Assembly (NCBI GenBank): GCA_945883565.1
Contig: CAMCXO010000007.1
Coordinates: forward strand, 1 to 64,000
Direction: 5' to 3'
DNA: 64,000 bases
Source of the DNA: Chryseobacterium gleum
Lineage (GTDB): Bacteria; Bacteroidota; Bacteroidia; Flavobacteriales; Schleiferiaceae
Both the position numbers and the translations under genes were made by a program. This document shows, piece by piece, positions 27,438-36,511 of this stretch. Each line of letters opens with the position of its first letter. The first letter of the stretch is position 1. A model generated the notes under the pieces. The model had not been told where the DNA came from. It saw only the letters and a program-made list of their open reading frames with translations, and did no database searches.

Positions 27438-28115
27438 ATGGGGGTTAACGACCTCCACAATCTAATCGGCCAAATGGAAATTATAGGCGATTCCCATATG
27501 GCGTCCTCAGCCGAAACCCCTATGCGTCCAGATGCTTTTGACCTTAGCGCCGATGAAAAAATTGCTCAAATCGCCCATAAAATGCACGAGGTTCTACACA
27601 TTTTAGGAATGGATTTGAACGACGAAAGCCTCAAAGGCACACCACTCCGTGTGGCCAAAATGTATGTAAATGAAGTCTTTGGCGGTCTACTTCCCGAAAA
27701 TAAACCCGATGCCAAACTCTTTCCAAATACCTTCAAATACAACGAGCTATTGGTAGAAAAAAACATCAAGGTACATTCTTATTGCGAGCACCATTTGGTT
27801 CCTATTGTAGGCGTGGCACACGTAGCCTATATCTCAAACGGCTTCGTAATTGGCTTGAGCAAAATAAACCGCATTGTCCGTTATTTCAGTAAAAGACCTC
27901 AAGTTCAGGAACGATTAAATGAACAAATAGCTGCCGAACTTAAAAAAGCCTTGAAAACCGAAGATGTGGCTGTATTAATCGATGCCGAACACTTCTGCGT
28001 GAAAACCCGTGGCATAGAAGACGACCACAGCAGCACATTAACGGCCCATTACAGCGGCCGTTTTAAAGAAATCGACTTGAAAAACGAATTTTTAAAACAC
28101 GTTTATAAATCATGA
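27438..28115 (+). CDS. folE: GTP cyclohydrolase I
   Basis: 225 residues from the ATG at 27438, matching the family length; an in-frame ATG at 27387 would overlap the previous gene by 41 nt and is less likely. Zinc ligands are in HSYCEHHLVPIVG and EHFCVKTRG, and GLSKINRIVRYF is conserved. It makes dihydroneopterin triphosphate from GTP, the substrate of the preceding gene product. It overlaps the next gene by 4 nt. Confidence 0.93.
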   Translation: MGVNDLHNLIGQMEIIGDSHMASSAETPMRPDAFDLSADEKIAQIAHKMHEVLHILGMDLNDESLKGTPLRVAKMYVNEVFGGLLPENKPDAKLFPNTFKYNELLVEKNIKVHSYCEHHLVPIVGVAHVAYISNGFVIGLSKINRIVRYFSKRPQVQERLNEQIAAELKKALKTEDVAVLIDAEHFCVKTRGIEDDHSSTLTAHYSGRFKEIDLKNEFLKHVYKS

Positions 28116-28813
28116 GCCGCACCATTGTTTTAGTAGGTGGGAATTCGGGTATTGGTCTGGCTGCTGCCGAAATGCTTGCTGCCGAAGGCCATCGGGTAAT
28201 TGCTTTCGCCCGCAATGCCGCCGAAACTGGATTTGTACAAGGCGTCGAGTACCACAACTACAACGCCAACGACTTCTTAAGCCGCCCTCCTTTGCCCGAT
28301 GCCATAGACGGCTTAATGTACATGCCCGGCACCATCCGCCTCAAACCCTTCAACCGCCTCAGCATTGAAGACTTTAAAGAGGAGTACGAAATAAACTTCC
28401 TTGGCGCTGTGCACTTTATCCAACACGCCCTCCCTTCACTTAAAAAGGGCGATAACGCCTCGGTTGTCCTTTTCAGCACGGTAGCGGTTACCACGGGTAT
28501 GCCTTTTCACACCTCTATTGCTTCAGCTAAAGGCGCCGTTGAAGGATTGGTTCGCTCATTAGCCGCAGAATACGCGCCTAATATTCGATTCAATGCCATC
28601 GCCCCTTCGCTCACCAATACCAATTTGGCCGAACCTCTTCTCAATACCGAAAGCAAACGCGAAAGCTCTGCCAACCGCCACCCTATGAAGCGAATCGGAG
28701 AACCAAAAGACATTGCCGCAGCAGCTTGCTTCCTCTTATCGCCCGAAGCGGGTTGGATAACAGGTCAAGTTTTGGGTGTAGACGGGGGAATGTCTCGTCT
28801 GCGTAGCCTATAA
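28112..28813 (+). CDS. Short-chain dehydrogenase/reductase-like protein lacking the catalytic Tyr
   Basis: 233 residues. The Rossmann motif VGGNSGIGLAAAEMLA binds NAD(P). The usual YxxxK active site reads IASAK: I136 replaces Tyr while K140 is kept. The C-terminal GWITGQVLGVDGGMSRL is standard for SDRs. Catalysis may use another residue or be lost, leaving a binding or structural role. It overlaps folE by 4 nt and the flavin-reductase-like gene by 1 nt, so it is a fixed member of the operon. A role in pterin reduction (sepiapterin-reductase style) is possible but not shown. Confidence 0.85.
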   Translation: MSRTIVLVGGNSGIGLAAAEMLAAEGHRVIAFARNAAETGFVQGVEYHNYNANDFLSRPPLPDAIDGLMYMPGTIRLKPFNRLSIEDFKEEYEINFLGAVHFIQHALPSLKKGDNASVVLFSTVAVTTGMPFHTSIASAKGAVEGLVRSLAAEYAPNIRFNAIAPSLTNTNLAEPLLNTESKRESSANRHPMKRIGEPKDIAAAACFLLSPEAGWITGQVLGVDGGMSRLRSL

Positions 28814-29427
28814 TGTCGGTAAAGTTATGGTCGGCAGCCGAAATTGAACAAATGCCCCGCGAAAGCCGACGCACACTCATAAACCGAATTAGCGGGGCAA
28901 AACTGGCTTGGCTTTTAGGTTCGTTTTCACCTTTACATGGCCCTAATTTGGCAGTTTTTAGCCAAGTGGTGCACATAGGGGCCAATCCTCCATTACTTGG
29001 TGTATTCTTTAGGCCCGAGGCGGGTAACCAACGCCATAGTTATCACAACATTCTGGAAACCGGACTGTTTTCGCTTAATGCTTTACACGAAAACCACGTA
29101 GAAAATATTCACCGTTGTTCTGCTAATTTTCCTTTAGGAGTGAGTGAATTTGATGCCAGTGGTTTAACCCTCGAAACCCATGAAGAGTCGCCTTTGCCCT
29201 TTGTTGGTGAAGCCTTTTGGCAATTGGCTATGGAACCTGTTGAATGGAGCTTAATTCAATCCAATAAAGTTCAACTCTTGGTGGCTAAAATTCTCGAAAT
29301 ACGCCTAATCAATGCCCAATTAGACGACAACCTCATGCCGTTACCCAACGAATTGGCCCATGTATGTGGCACCGACCTTTACACATCTGCACGCGCCTTT
29401 AAACGCTTGCCACATGCAAAACCTTGA
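28813..29427 (+). CDS. Flavin reductase-like (FMN-binding split barrel) protein
   Basis: 204 residues with the flavin reductase-like pattern: SGAKLAWLLGSFSPLHGPNLAVFS, the PPLLGVFFRPE strand, and a late NELAHVCGTDLY segment. Such proteins bind FMN or FAD and reduce it with NAD(P)H or act as flavin-dependent oxidoreductases. Next to a photolyase it could supply reduced flavin, which is speculation. It overlaps the SDR by 1 nt and the photolyase by 14 nt. Confidence 0.78.
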   Translation: MSVKLWSAAEIEQMPRESRRTLINRISGAKLAWLLGSFSPLHGPNLAVFSQVVHIGANPPLLGVFFRPEAGNQRHSYHNILETGLFSLNALHENHVENIHRCSANFPLGVSEFDASGLTLETHEESPLPFVGEAFWQLAMEPVEWSLIQSNKVQLLVAKILEIRLINAQLDDNLMPLPNELAHVCGTDLYTSARAFKRLPHAKP

Positions 29428-30745
29428 GCATCTTCCAAAAACCGATTTCGCTGTTTTTTGGTTTCGTCGCGACTTAAGGCTTCACGATAACCATGGGCTT
29501 TTAAATGCGCTCCAAAGCGGCTGGCCTGTTTTACCGATCTTCATTTTCGATCAAAACATTCTTAAGCATCTTCCCAAAAACGACGCCCGCCTTTCCTTTA
29601 TTCACCAGGCACTCGAGCTTATTAACCAACAACTTAAAACTTACAATTCTGGTATTTGGGCCTTTTATGGGATTCCGGAAACCATTCACCAAGAATTAAG
29701 TCAAAACCCATACTGTAAAGCTCTTTTTACCAATCGAGACTACGAACCCTATGCCCTTGAACGAGACCGATTGGTATATGATATCTATAAAGCCGAAAAC
29801 AAGCCATTCAAAGCCTACAAAGACCATGTAGTATTCGAAAAATCGGAGGTAGTCAAAGCCGATAATTGTCCTTATACGGTTTTCACGCCTTATATGAAAC
29901 GATGGAAAGAGCTATTAAAGCTTCAACCTATTGGAGTGTATAAGTCCGAGCTGTATCTAAATCAATGTATTAAACATCCGGCTCCTGCCTTGCCCGAACT
30001 TGGCTTTATGGGCTTTGAAGCCATTACCTCCGTTTCACCCAATACCCAAGTCGACAAAAACATTGTAATGCGTTATGCCGAGCAACGGGATATACCTTCG
30101 GTAAAAGGGACTACCCGTATTGGGGTCCATTTGCGGTTCGGAACCTTAAGCATTCGCCAAATGGTAAGCATCGGCATCGAAACCAACGAAAAATGGCTTA
30201 ACGAGCTAATATGGCGCGATTTCTACCAAATGATTCTGTACCACTTTCCAAAATCAGTTAACAGCGCATTTAAACCAGATTACGACAAATTGGTTTGGGA
30301 AAAACCAGAAGAACATTTTGAAGCTTGGCGCATTGGCCAAACAGGTTACCCGTTGGTAGATGCCGGTATGCGAGAGTTAAATTCTACCGGATTTATGCAC
30401 AACCGTGTACGCATGGTAACAGCCAGCTTTTTAACCAAGCACTTGCTTATTGATTGGCGTTTAGGTGAACGCTATTTCGCCGAAAAATTGCTGGATTTTG
30501 ATTTAGCCAGCAATGTAGGTGGCTGGCAATGGGCTGCTTCTTCCGGCTGCGACGCGGCGCCTTACTTCAGGGTCTTTAACCCCCAGCTTCAATTCGAAAA
30601 ATTCGATCCTCAGGCGCTCTATGTAAAGAAATGGGTGCCCGAATATGGCTCCTCCAGTTATGTTAAACCCATAATAAACCACCAATTTGCTAGGCAAAGG
30701 GTCTTGCAACGCTTTCAAGCCGCTTTAAAACCCCAAAATCCGTGA
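29414..30745 (+). CDS. phrB: Deoxyribodipyrimidine photolyase/cryptochrome
   Basis: 443 residues from the ATG at 29414 (an earlier start at 29360 would sit deep in the preceding gene). The N-terminal antenna domain opens FWFRRDLRLHDNHGLLNAL. The FAD domain has TTRIGVHLRFGTLSIRQ, ELIWRDFYQMIL, GYPLVDAGMREL, MHNRVRM and GCDAAPYFRVFNP, the class I CPD photolyase pattern. It repairs UV pyrimidine dimers with blue light. A pure signalling cryptochrome cannot be excluded. Pterin genes in the same operon suggest a pterin antenna or cofactor link. Confidence 0.9.
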   Translation: MQNLEHLPKTDFAVFWFRRDLRLHDNHGLLNALQSGWPVLPIFIFDQNILKHLPKNDARLSFIHQALELINQQLKTYNSGIWAFYGIPETIHQELSQNPYCKALFTNRDYEPYALERDRLVYDIYKAENKPFKAYKDHVVFEKSEVVKADNCPYTVFTPYMKRWKELLKLQPIGVYKSELYLNQCIKHPAPALPELGFMGFEAITSVSPNTQVDKNIVMRYAEQRDIPSVKGTTRIGVHLRFGTLSIRQMVSIGIETNEKWLNELIWRDFYQMILYHFPKSVNSAFKPDYDKLVWEKPEEHFEAWRIGQTGYPLVDAGMRELNSTGFMHNRVRMVTASFLTKHLLIDWRLGERYFAEKLLDFDLASNVGGWQWAASSGCDAAPYFRVFNPQLQFEKFDPQALYVKKWVPEYGSSSYVKPIINHQFARQRVLQRFQAALKPQNP

Positions 30746-31263
30746 CCCTCATCATTCGTCTTTCTCTTTTCCTAACCTTCTTACAAAACACCTCCATTAT
30801 GGCCCAGATAAGAACCGGCAGCTCTATGCCCGATTTGCAATTACTAGATGCCCAAAACAAAGTTTACAACCTGCGCCAACAAAGCAATGGCAAAGCCTGT
30901 GTGGTCTATTTCTACCCAAAAGACGATACCCCCGGCTGTACTGCCGAAGCCTGTTCTTTTCGCGATAGCTACCAAGATTTTGTCGATATTGGAGCATTGG
31001 TAATTGGAATAAGTTCCGATAGTCCCGAAAGCCACCGAAAATTTGCCGCCAAGCACAAACTTCCCTTTGTTCTTTTGTCTGATGCTAAAAAAGAAGCCCG
31101 TCAGGCTTTTGGCGTACCCAGCGATTTACTTGGCTTAATACCTGGTCGCGTTACCTACGTGTTTAACCCTCAAGGCGTTTGTGTGGGCGTATATAAATCG
31201 CAGTTAAATGCACAAGCTCATGTAAGTGAAGCCCTGAAACTTATTAAACAGATGAAACCTTGA
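30742..31263 (+). CDS. bcp: PrxQ/Bcp-type peroxiredoxin with N-terminal signal
   Basis: 173 residues from a GTG that overlaps the photolyase stop (GTGA). The first 20 residues are hydrophobic (LIIRLSLFLTFLQNTSIMA) and look like a signal peptide, so export is likely; a cytoplasmic start at a later ATG (MAQIRTG) is the alternative. The catalytic site is FYPKDDTPGCTAEACSFRD with peroxidatic Cys and a second Cys five residues later, typical of PrxQ. It detoxifies peroxides. As last gene of the light-response operon it fits protection against photo-oxidative stress. Confidence 0.87.
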   Translation: MTLIIRLSLFLTFLQNTSIMAQIRTGSSMPDLQLLDAQNKVYNLRQQSNGKACVVYFYPKDDTPGCTAEACSFRDSYQDFVDIGALVIGISSDSPESHRKFAAKHKLPFVLLSDAKKEARQAFGVPSDLLGLIPGRVTYVFNPQGVCVGVYKSQLNAQAHVSEALKLIKQMKP

Positions 31264-31399
31264 GAACTAATAAATACCATCCCGCTGCAGCTACCTCTTG
31301 ATTCCATGTGATTTCATCTTTTCGGTTTAACAATAATATAGTAATAATAAGCTAAAGGTTTAAAAAAACCTTAGTTCCACTTCGGGGTAAGTCCACCAA

Positions 31400-31433
31400 A
31401 TAAAAAACCCGGATACCTTTCAATATCCGGGTT
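31400..31433 (-). terminator. Intrinsic terminator of the aldehyde dehydrogenase gene
   Basis: Perfect 10-bp stem AACCCGGATA (31406-31415)/TATCCGGGTT (31424-31433); on the minus strand it is followed by a T-rich run. It lies 20 bp beyond the stop codon. Confidence 0.88.
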
Positions 31434-31453
31434 CTAAGAAATCACTTTATAAT

Positions 31454-32992
31454 CTACAGCTCAAATTTTATTCCTTGAGCCAATGGCAAGCTATGGCCAT
31501 AATTCAAGGTATTGGTTTGCCTACGCATATAGGCCTTCCAAGCATCAGAGCCCGACTCGCGCCCACCGCCGGTTTCTTTCTCACCTCCAAATGCACCACC
31601 TATTTCGGCACCCGACGTGCCAATGTTAACGTTGGCTATTCCGCAATCACTACCGGCTGCCGAAATAAACCGCTGTGCAAAAGCGTGATTAGAAGTCATA
31701 ATGGCAGAACTAAGTCCTTGTGGCACACCATTCTGCAAGGCAATCGCTTCTTCTTCTGTTTTGTATTTCATCAAATACAAAATGGGCGCAAACGTTTCTG
31801 TTTGCACTATTTCCAAATGGTTTTCAGCTTCAGCAATACATGGCTTCACATAACAACCACTTTCGTAACCCGCACCCTTTAAAACACCACCATTCACCAC
31901 CATTTTGCCTCCTTGAGCCACAATGCGGTCTAATGCGTTCAGATAAATTTGAACAGCATCTCGATCTATTAAAGGCCCTACGTGGTTGGTTTCGTCCAAC
32001 GGGCTGCCTATTTTTAGTTGACCGTAAGCCTTGGCCAAAGCTTCTTTTACCTTGTCGTACAAACTTTCATGCACAATCAGCCTCCTAGTCGAAGTGCATC
32101 GCTGTCCGGCAGTACCAACCGCGCCAAAAGCAGCCGCAATAATGGTCATCTTTAAATCGGCATCGGCTGCAATCACCATAGCATTATTGCCACCCAATTC
32201 TAAAATGCTCTTGCCCAAACGTTGGGCCACTGCTGTGCCAACTTTCTTACCCATACGCACCGAGCCGGTAGCCGAAATAAGCGGAATCCGACTGTCGCTG
32301 CTTAACCACTCGCCTACTTTGTAGTCGCCGTTCACTATACAGCTAATGCCTTTTGGAAGTTTCTCCTCTGCCAAAACCTCCATCAATAAATTCTGGCAAG
32401 CAATACTGCACAAGGGCACCTTCTCGCTTGGCTTCCAAACACAAACATCGCCACATACCCAAGCCAAAGCCGCATTCCAAGCCCAAACCGCTACAGGAAA
32501 ATTAAAGGCCGAAATAATACCCACTATACCTAATGGGTGCCACTGCTCCATCATAAAATGGTTTGGCCGCTCCGATTTCATGGTCAAGCCGTAAAGCTGG
32601 CGCGACAAGCCCACGGCAAAATCGCAGATGTCTATCATTTCTTGAACTTCACCTAAACCCTCCTGCAAACTCTTTCCCATTTCATAAGAAACCAAAGCCC
32701 CCAAAGCCTTTTTGTGCTGCCTCAACTTATTGCCATATAAACGAACCATTTCGCCGCGCTTCGGGGCAGGCACTTCCCGCCATTCTAAAAATGCAGCCTG
32801 TGCGGCTTCCATAATTAAATCATACGTCTTGGCGTCGGTGGCCACCACTTTCGCAATCAACTTCCCATCTACCGGAGAATACGACGCAATGGCCTCGCCT
32901 GTACTATGCAACCATTCGCCATGGCTGCTGCCACTGTTGCTGGCTTCAACACGCAACTCCTTGAGAACCTGCTCAATTTGGGTAATATGCAT
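31454..32992 (-). CDS. Aldehyde dehydrogenase, ALDH7 type
   Basis: 512 residues. ALDH7 features: ISAFNFPVAVWAWN, WKPSEKVPLC, ELGGNNAMVI with the general-base Glu, and GTAGQRCTSTRR with the catalytic Cys near residue 300, then GAFGGEKETGGGRESGSDAWK. The family oxidises alpha-aminoadipate semialdehyde to aminoadipate in lysine breakdown, NAD-dependent. No other lysine-degradation genes are adjacent. It is monocistronic, with a -7 box at 33010-33017 and a terminator. Confidence 0.9.
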   Translation of the reverse strand: MHITQIEQVLKELRVEASNSGSSHGEWLHSTGEAIASYSPVDGKLIAKVVATDAKTYDLIMEAAQAAFLEWREVPAPKRGEMVRLYGNKLRQHKKALGALVSYEMGKSLQEGLGEVQEMIDICDFAVGLSRQLYGLTMKSERPNHFMMEQWHPLGIVGIISAFNFPVAVWAWNAALAWVCGDVCVWKPSEKVPLCSIACQNLLMEVLAEEKLPKGISCIVNGDYKVGEWLSSDSRIPLISATGSVRMGKKVGTAVAQRLGKSILELGGNNAMVIAADADLKMTIIAAAFGAVGTAGQRCTSTRRLIVHESLYDKVKEALAKAYGQLKIGSPLDETNHVGPLIDRDAVQIYLNALDRIVAQGGKMVVNGGVLKGAGYESGCYVKPCIAEAENHLEIVQTETFAPILYLMKYKTEEEAIALQNGVPQGLSSAIMTSNHAFAQRFISAAGSDCGIANVNIGTSGAEIGGAFGGEKETGGGRESGSDAWKAYMRRQTNTLNYGHSLPLAQGIKFEL

Positions 32993-33009
32993 TGTAATTC
33001 GATTTGCGC

Positions 33010-33017
33010 CAAAAGTA
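33010..33017 (-). promoter_or_regulatory. -7 promoter box for the aldehyde dehydrogenase gene
   Basis: TACTTTTG on the minus strand matches TAnnTTTG, 17 bp upstream of the start codon. No -33 TTG is obvious. Confidence 0.5.
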
Positions 33018-33093
33018 ACCCCTCACAGACTTTTATAACACGACTTAAAACACATCCACCACTTTCTGTTTAAATCTTCAATTATGGGCGCCT

Positions 33094-33187
33094 CCCGCAA
33101 GCGGGCCACGCTTTCCATTTCAAGTCCTCAATACCCGGCCACAAGCAAGCCGGGCATTTGCGGGCTTTCCATTACAATCGTTGGCGC
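33094..33187. repeat. Dispersed intergenic repeat element, locus B
   Basis: Within a 366-bp gene-free stretch (32993-33358) lie hairpins CCCGC/GCGGG (33094-33105) and CCCGGC/GCCGGG (33134-33154), plus two copies of a GCTTTCCATT-CAA-TC motif (33107-33127 and 33160-33180). It is related to the element at 17828-17982. The rest of the stretch shows nothing else I can name. Confidence 0.6.
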
Positions 33188-33358
33188 TAAAGTCCACCTT
33201 AAAATATTAATCTAAACCAATAAAAATCAAACCAAATTCCCTGCATCTTTACTGAGGAATTCGTCTCCATTTCTGCCCTAAAGTTTAGTCCTTTTTTGAT
33301 TCAATAAAGGGTTCCAACAAGCCCTTAAAGCCCTTCATTTTCCAATCTGCCTTAACAT

Positions 33359-35491
33359 ATGACAGAACTTCTCTTAAAACTGAAACACGAGTTCGAACTT
33401 CCTTTGCAAAATCCCGTACTGGTTTTTGCCACCATTTTGTTTATCATTCTATTGTCGCCCATACTATTGCGCAAACTCAATATTCCGGGCATTATAGGGC
33501 TTATTCTGGCCGGCATGATTATAGGCCCCAATGGCGCCCATTTACTCGAAAACAACGAGGCCATTAAACTGTTTTCCACCATTGGTTTGCTTTATATCAT
33601 GTTTATAGCTGGCATAGAACTCGATCTTAACGACTTTAAAGCCAACCGAAATAAGAGCTTTCTTTTCGGCCTTCTAACTTTCAGTATCCCTTTGGGCATT
33701 GGGTTTCCGGTTTGCTTCTACTTATTGAATTATAATTTTAGCGCCAGCTTACTAACCGCCAGCATGTTTGCTACGCACACCTTGGTGGCCTACCCTATTG
33801 TAAGCAAATTTGGTTTATCTAAAAATCCGGCCGTAGCGGTTGCCGTTGGTGGCACTATTCTAACCGATACCGCCGTTTTAATTCTTTTGGCCGTGGTAGT
33901 GGGTCAAAAAGATGGGCAAATAGGGAGCCAATTCTGGATCAATCTATTGGTTTCTTTAAGTCTCTTTTCGGCTTTTATGTTTGGCCTTATTCCACGTTTA
34001 GCCAAATGGTTTTTCAATAAGCTCGAAAGTGAAAAGCACTCTCATTACATTTTCGTGCTTTCTGTGGTATTTCTATCGGCATTCTTGGCCGAACTAAGCG
34101 GCTTAGAACCCATCATTGGGGCCTTCGTTGCCGGCTTGGCTCTAAACAAACTCATTCCACATTCTTCGGCTTTAATGAACAGAATCGAGTTTATTGGCAA
34201 CGCTTTGTTCATTCCCTTCTTCTTAATCAGTGTGGGAATGCTCGTTAACTTAAAAGTGTTGTTTAATGGACCTACGGCCATAATTATTGCCGTAACATTA
34301 ACCTTGGTTGCAGTTTTGGGCAAATGGTTGGCCGCGTTTTTTACCCAAAAGGCCTTTAACTTTAGTTCATTCCAAAGGCAACTTATATTCGGTTTAAGCA
34401 GCGCACACGCAGCTGCTACTTTAGCGGTTATATTGGTCGGCTATCGGGCCGGCATACTCGACGAAAAAATTCTAAATGGCACCATTGTTTTAATACTTTT
34501 CACCTGCATCATAGCGTCTTTTGCCACCGAAAAAGCTGCTAGAAATTTGGTGATTAGTGGCCAATCAGCCAACATTGTACCTTCTCTTCCTACTTCATTT
34601 ACAGAACATATTTTATTGCCTATTGCCAATGCGTCCAATTTCAATAAGCTCCTGGATTTTGCGAGTGCTCTTAAAGACAAAAAGTCGGCAAATCCTATTT
34701 CGCTGCTTTCCGTAGTTTCCAACAACGAAGAAGCTGAAATCAATTTATTGAAAACCAGAAGCCACCTCGAGGTTTATGTTAAAGAGGCCGCTGCCTCCGA
34801 AACCAAGGTTAACATTCTCACCACCATAGACCACAACCCGGCTGGAGGCATTTGCCGCATTTCGCGCGAAATAATGGCAGATATAATCATTATGGGCTGG
34901 CCCAAACCCAGCGGAATTGTAGATAAAATTATTGGCGAAAAGGTTGAAGTCCTTTTAAATCAAACAGACAAAGCTCTTTTTATATGCCACATAGAAAAAA
35001 ACCTCTTTGGCATTAAGAGTATTGTGGTTTCTGTACCCCCTTTGGCAGAATACGAAAAAGGCTTTGCACAATGGGTTATTAAATTAACCCAACTGGCTTC
35101 CGAATTGCGATCGGGAATCACGTATTACTGCCTCGATGTTACCGCTCAGGCCATTCAAAAGCTATTAAAAAACATTGGGCAGCAAAATTCACCTGTATTC
35201 GTATTATACCAACATTGGCCCCAATTCGAGCTCCCTAAAGAGTCTGGCAACTTTAACCAGCTGTTTGTGCGCATTTCTGCTCGAAAAGGCGCCACCTCTT
35301 ACCAGGGTGAAACGCTTCAAGACATTTTCGAAAAAAACATGAAACAAAGCAACCGAATGGTGGTCTTTCCTAATCAATTCTCCGATGAAAGTGCAACCGA
35401 ATACTACCGCGATGTATCTGCAGAAGCCCTAACAAAAAGCATTAAAACCTTTCAAGATTTTAACAAACGTTTCTGGTCGCGGAATCGGTAA
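33359..35491 (+). CDS. CPA2-family cation/proton antiporter with C-terminal USP-like domains
   Basis: 710 residues. Residues 1 to about 395 contain about a dozen transmembrane helices with CPA2 features (LNIPGIIGLILAGMIIGPNG, LYIMFIAGIELDL, GGTILTDTAVLILLAVVVG, LEPIIGAFVAGLALN). Residues from about 410 form two soluble alpha/beta segments similar to universal stress protein folds (ADIIIMGWPKPSG). It exchanges Na+ or K+ for H+ across the inner membrane, and the soluble tail may sense nucleotides. It stands alone on its strand. Confidence 0.88.
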   Translation: MTELLLKLKHEFELPLQNPVLVFATILFIILLSPILLRKLNIPGIIGLILAGMIIGPNGAHLLENNEAIKLFSTIGLLYIMFIAGIELDLNDFKANRNKSFLFGLLTFSIPLGIGFPVCFYLLNYNFSASLLTASMFATHTLVAYPIVSKFGLSKNPAVAVAVGGTILTDTAVLILLAVVVGQKDGQIGSQFWINLLVSLSLFSAFMFGLIPRLAKWFFNKLESEKHSHYIFVLSVVFLSAFLAELSGLEPIIGAFVAGLALNKLIPHSSALMNRIEFIGNALFIPFFLISVGMLVNLKVLFNGPTAIIIAVTLTLVAVLGKWLAAFFTQKAFNFSSFQRQLIFGLSSAHAAATLAVILVGYRAGILDEKILNGTIVLILFTCIIASFATEKAARNLVISGQSANIVPSLPTSFTEHILLPIANASNFNKLLDFASALKDKKSANPISLLSVVSNNEEAEINLLKTRSHLEVYVKEAAASETKVNILTTIDHNPAGGICRISREIMADIIIMGWPKPSGIVDKIIGEKVEVLLNQTDKALFICHIEKNLFGIKSIVVSVPPLAEYEKGFAQWVIKLTQLASELRSGITYYCLDVTAQAIQKLLKNIGQQNSPVFVLYQHWPQFELPKESGNFNQLFVRISARKGATSYQGETLQDIFEKNMKQSNRMVVFPNQFSDESATEYYRDVSAEALTKSIKTFQDFNKRFWSRNR

Positions 35492-35547
35492 TAACGTTCG
35501 TATACTGCGTTAAAAAACATCGATTTATACAGTGTTCTAAAAAAAAC

Positions 35548-36378
35548 CTATTTCAAATAATTCAATAGCACAGTCTTATCGCTAAACAAAAAGAAATGGT
35601 TCTCCTTCTGTATAGTCTGTAAATGAAAAAACTGATTCGGAATTCTCTCTTTTAAAAACTCTACATTCTTATACGGAACCAATATGTCAGAAGTCCCGTG
35701 AACCACATAAGTGGGCACGCTTACACTTTGCCAAAAGGGCTCTACCTCTTGCAATTGTTGGCGATGCGAAAGTTTTTCGAGAGTTGATACATCAATGGCA
35801 TATGGTAAAATACGTCTCGCAATAGCCGAGTTGCTTATTCTTGCCAACCATTCAAACTTTTCGAGATTAGGGTCCACAGCACCCGCAAGCAAAATGCTTT
35901 TAACCGTTATTTCTGGCATCAAACAAGACAAAATTCCTGCAATGGGCACACCATAAGAATGACCAACTAAAATCCACTTTTTATTTGGGTATTTATGGAC
36001 AATTTCCAGCATTCTATCTGCTTGTGCTTTAACCGATAAAATCGGCGTTTTATCTGATTCGCCATACCCCGGCCGGTCAACCGCTAACAACATATATTTT
36101 TGTTGCATTTCAGGGTAAAAAAAATAAGGCAAATAAGCATCCAAACTCCCGGGTGCACCATGAATAAAAAATACGGCTGTATCACTTTTGAGATTGCCAG
36201 AAACGATGTACCTTAAATTTGATAGGCTATAGCCTATTTCAGCCGTCAATTCTTTCTCTTCAAATTTTTCTATAAGGGTTTTATCTTTTTTTTTCATTTT
36301 TCCATTTGCCAGTAAGGCAAGGGCGGCCAAAACACTGGCAACCAATATTATAACTCCTGGTTTTAATCTGCGCTTCAC
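35548..36378 (-). CDS. Alpha/beta-hydrolase, membrane-anchored
   Basis: 276 residues. An N-terminal hydrophobic segment (about 8-26, GVIILVASVLAALALLANG) is a signal anchor. The hydrolase core has FIHGAPGS (oxyanion), nucleophile GHSYG near residue 145, Asp in HGTSDILVPY and His in ENHFF. The substrate is unknown. A near-match -7 box (TACCTTCG on the minus strand, 36412-36419) precedes it. Confidence 0.85.
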   Translation of the reverse strand: MKRRLKPGVIILVASVLAALALLANGKMKKKDKTLIEKFEEKELTAEIGYSLSNLRYIVSGNLKSDTAVFFIHGAPGSLDAYLPYFFYPEMQQKYMLLAVDRPGYGESDKTPILSVKAQADRMLEIVHKYPNKKWILVGHSYGVPIAGILSCLMPEITVKSILLAGAVDPNLEKFEWLARISNSAIARRILPYAIDVSTLEKLSHRQQLQEVEPFWQSVSVPTYVVHGTSDILVPYKNVEFLKERIPNQFFHLQTIQKENHFFLFSDKTVLLNYLK

Positions 36379-36511
36379 TTTTTATTATTATTCAAAGTGT
36401 TTTTTCGATGTCGAAGGTAGAAGTTTCCTGAATAGCATCAATACTTAAATTAATCATTTGACATATACTTGAATTCCAAAAAATCACTAACTTAAAAACA
36501 CCGAAATAAAA

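Noticed and set aside
28258-28985. Minus-strand frames under the SDR and flavin reductase genes
   Set aside because: Shadows of well-supported plus-strand genes with no domain pattern.
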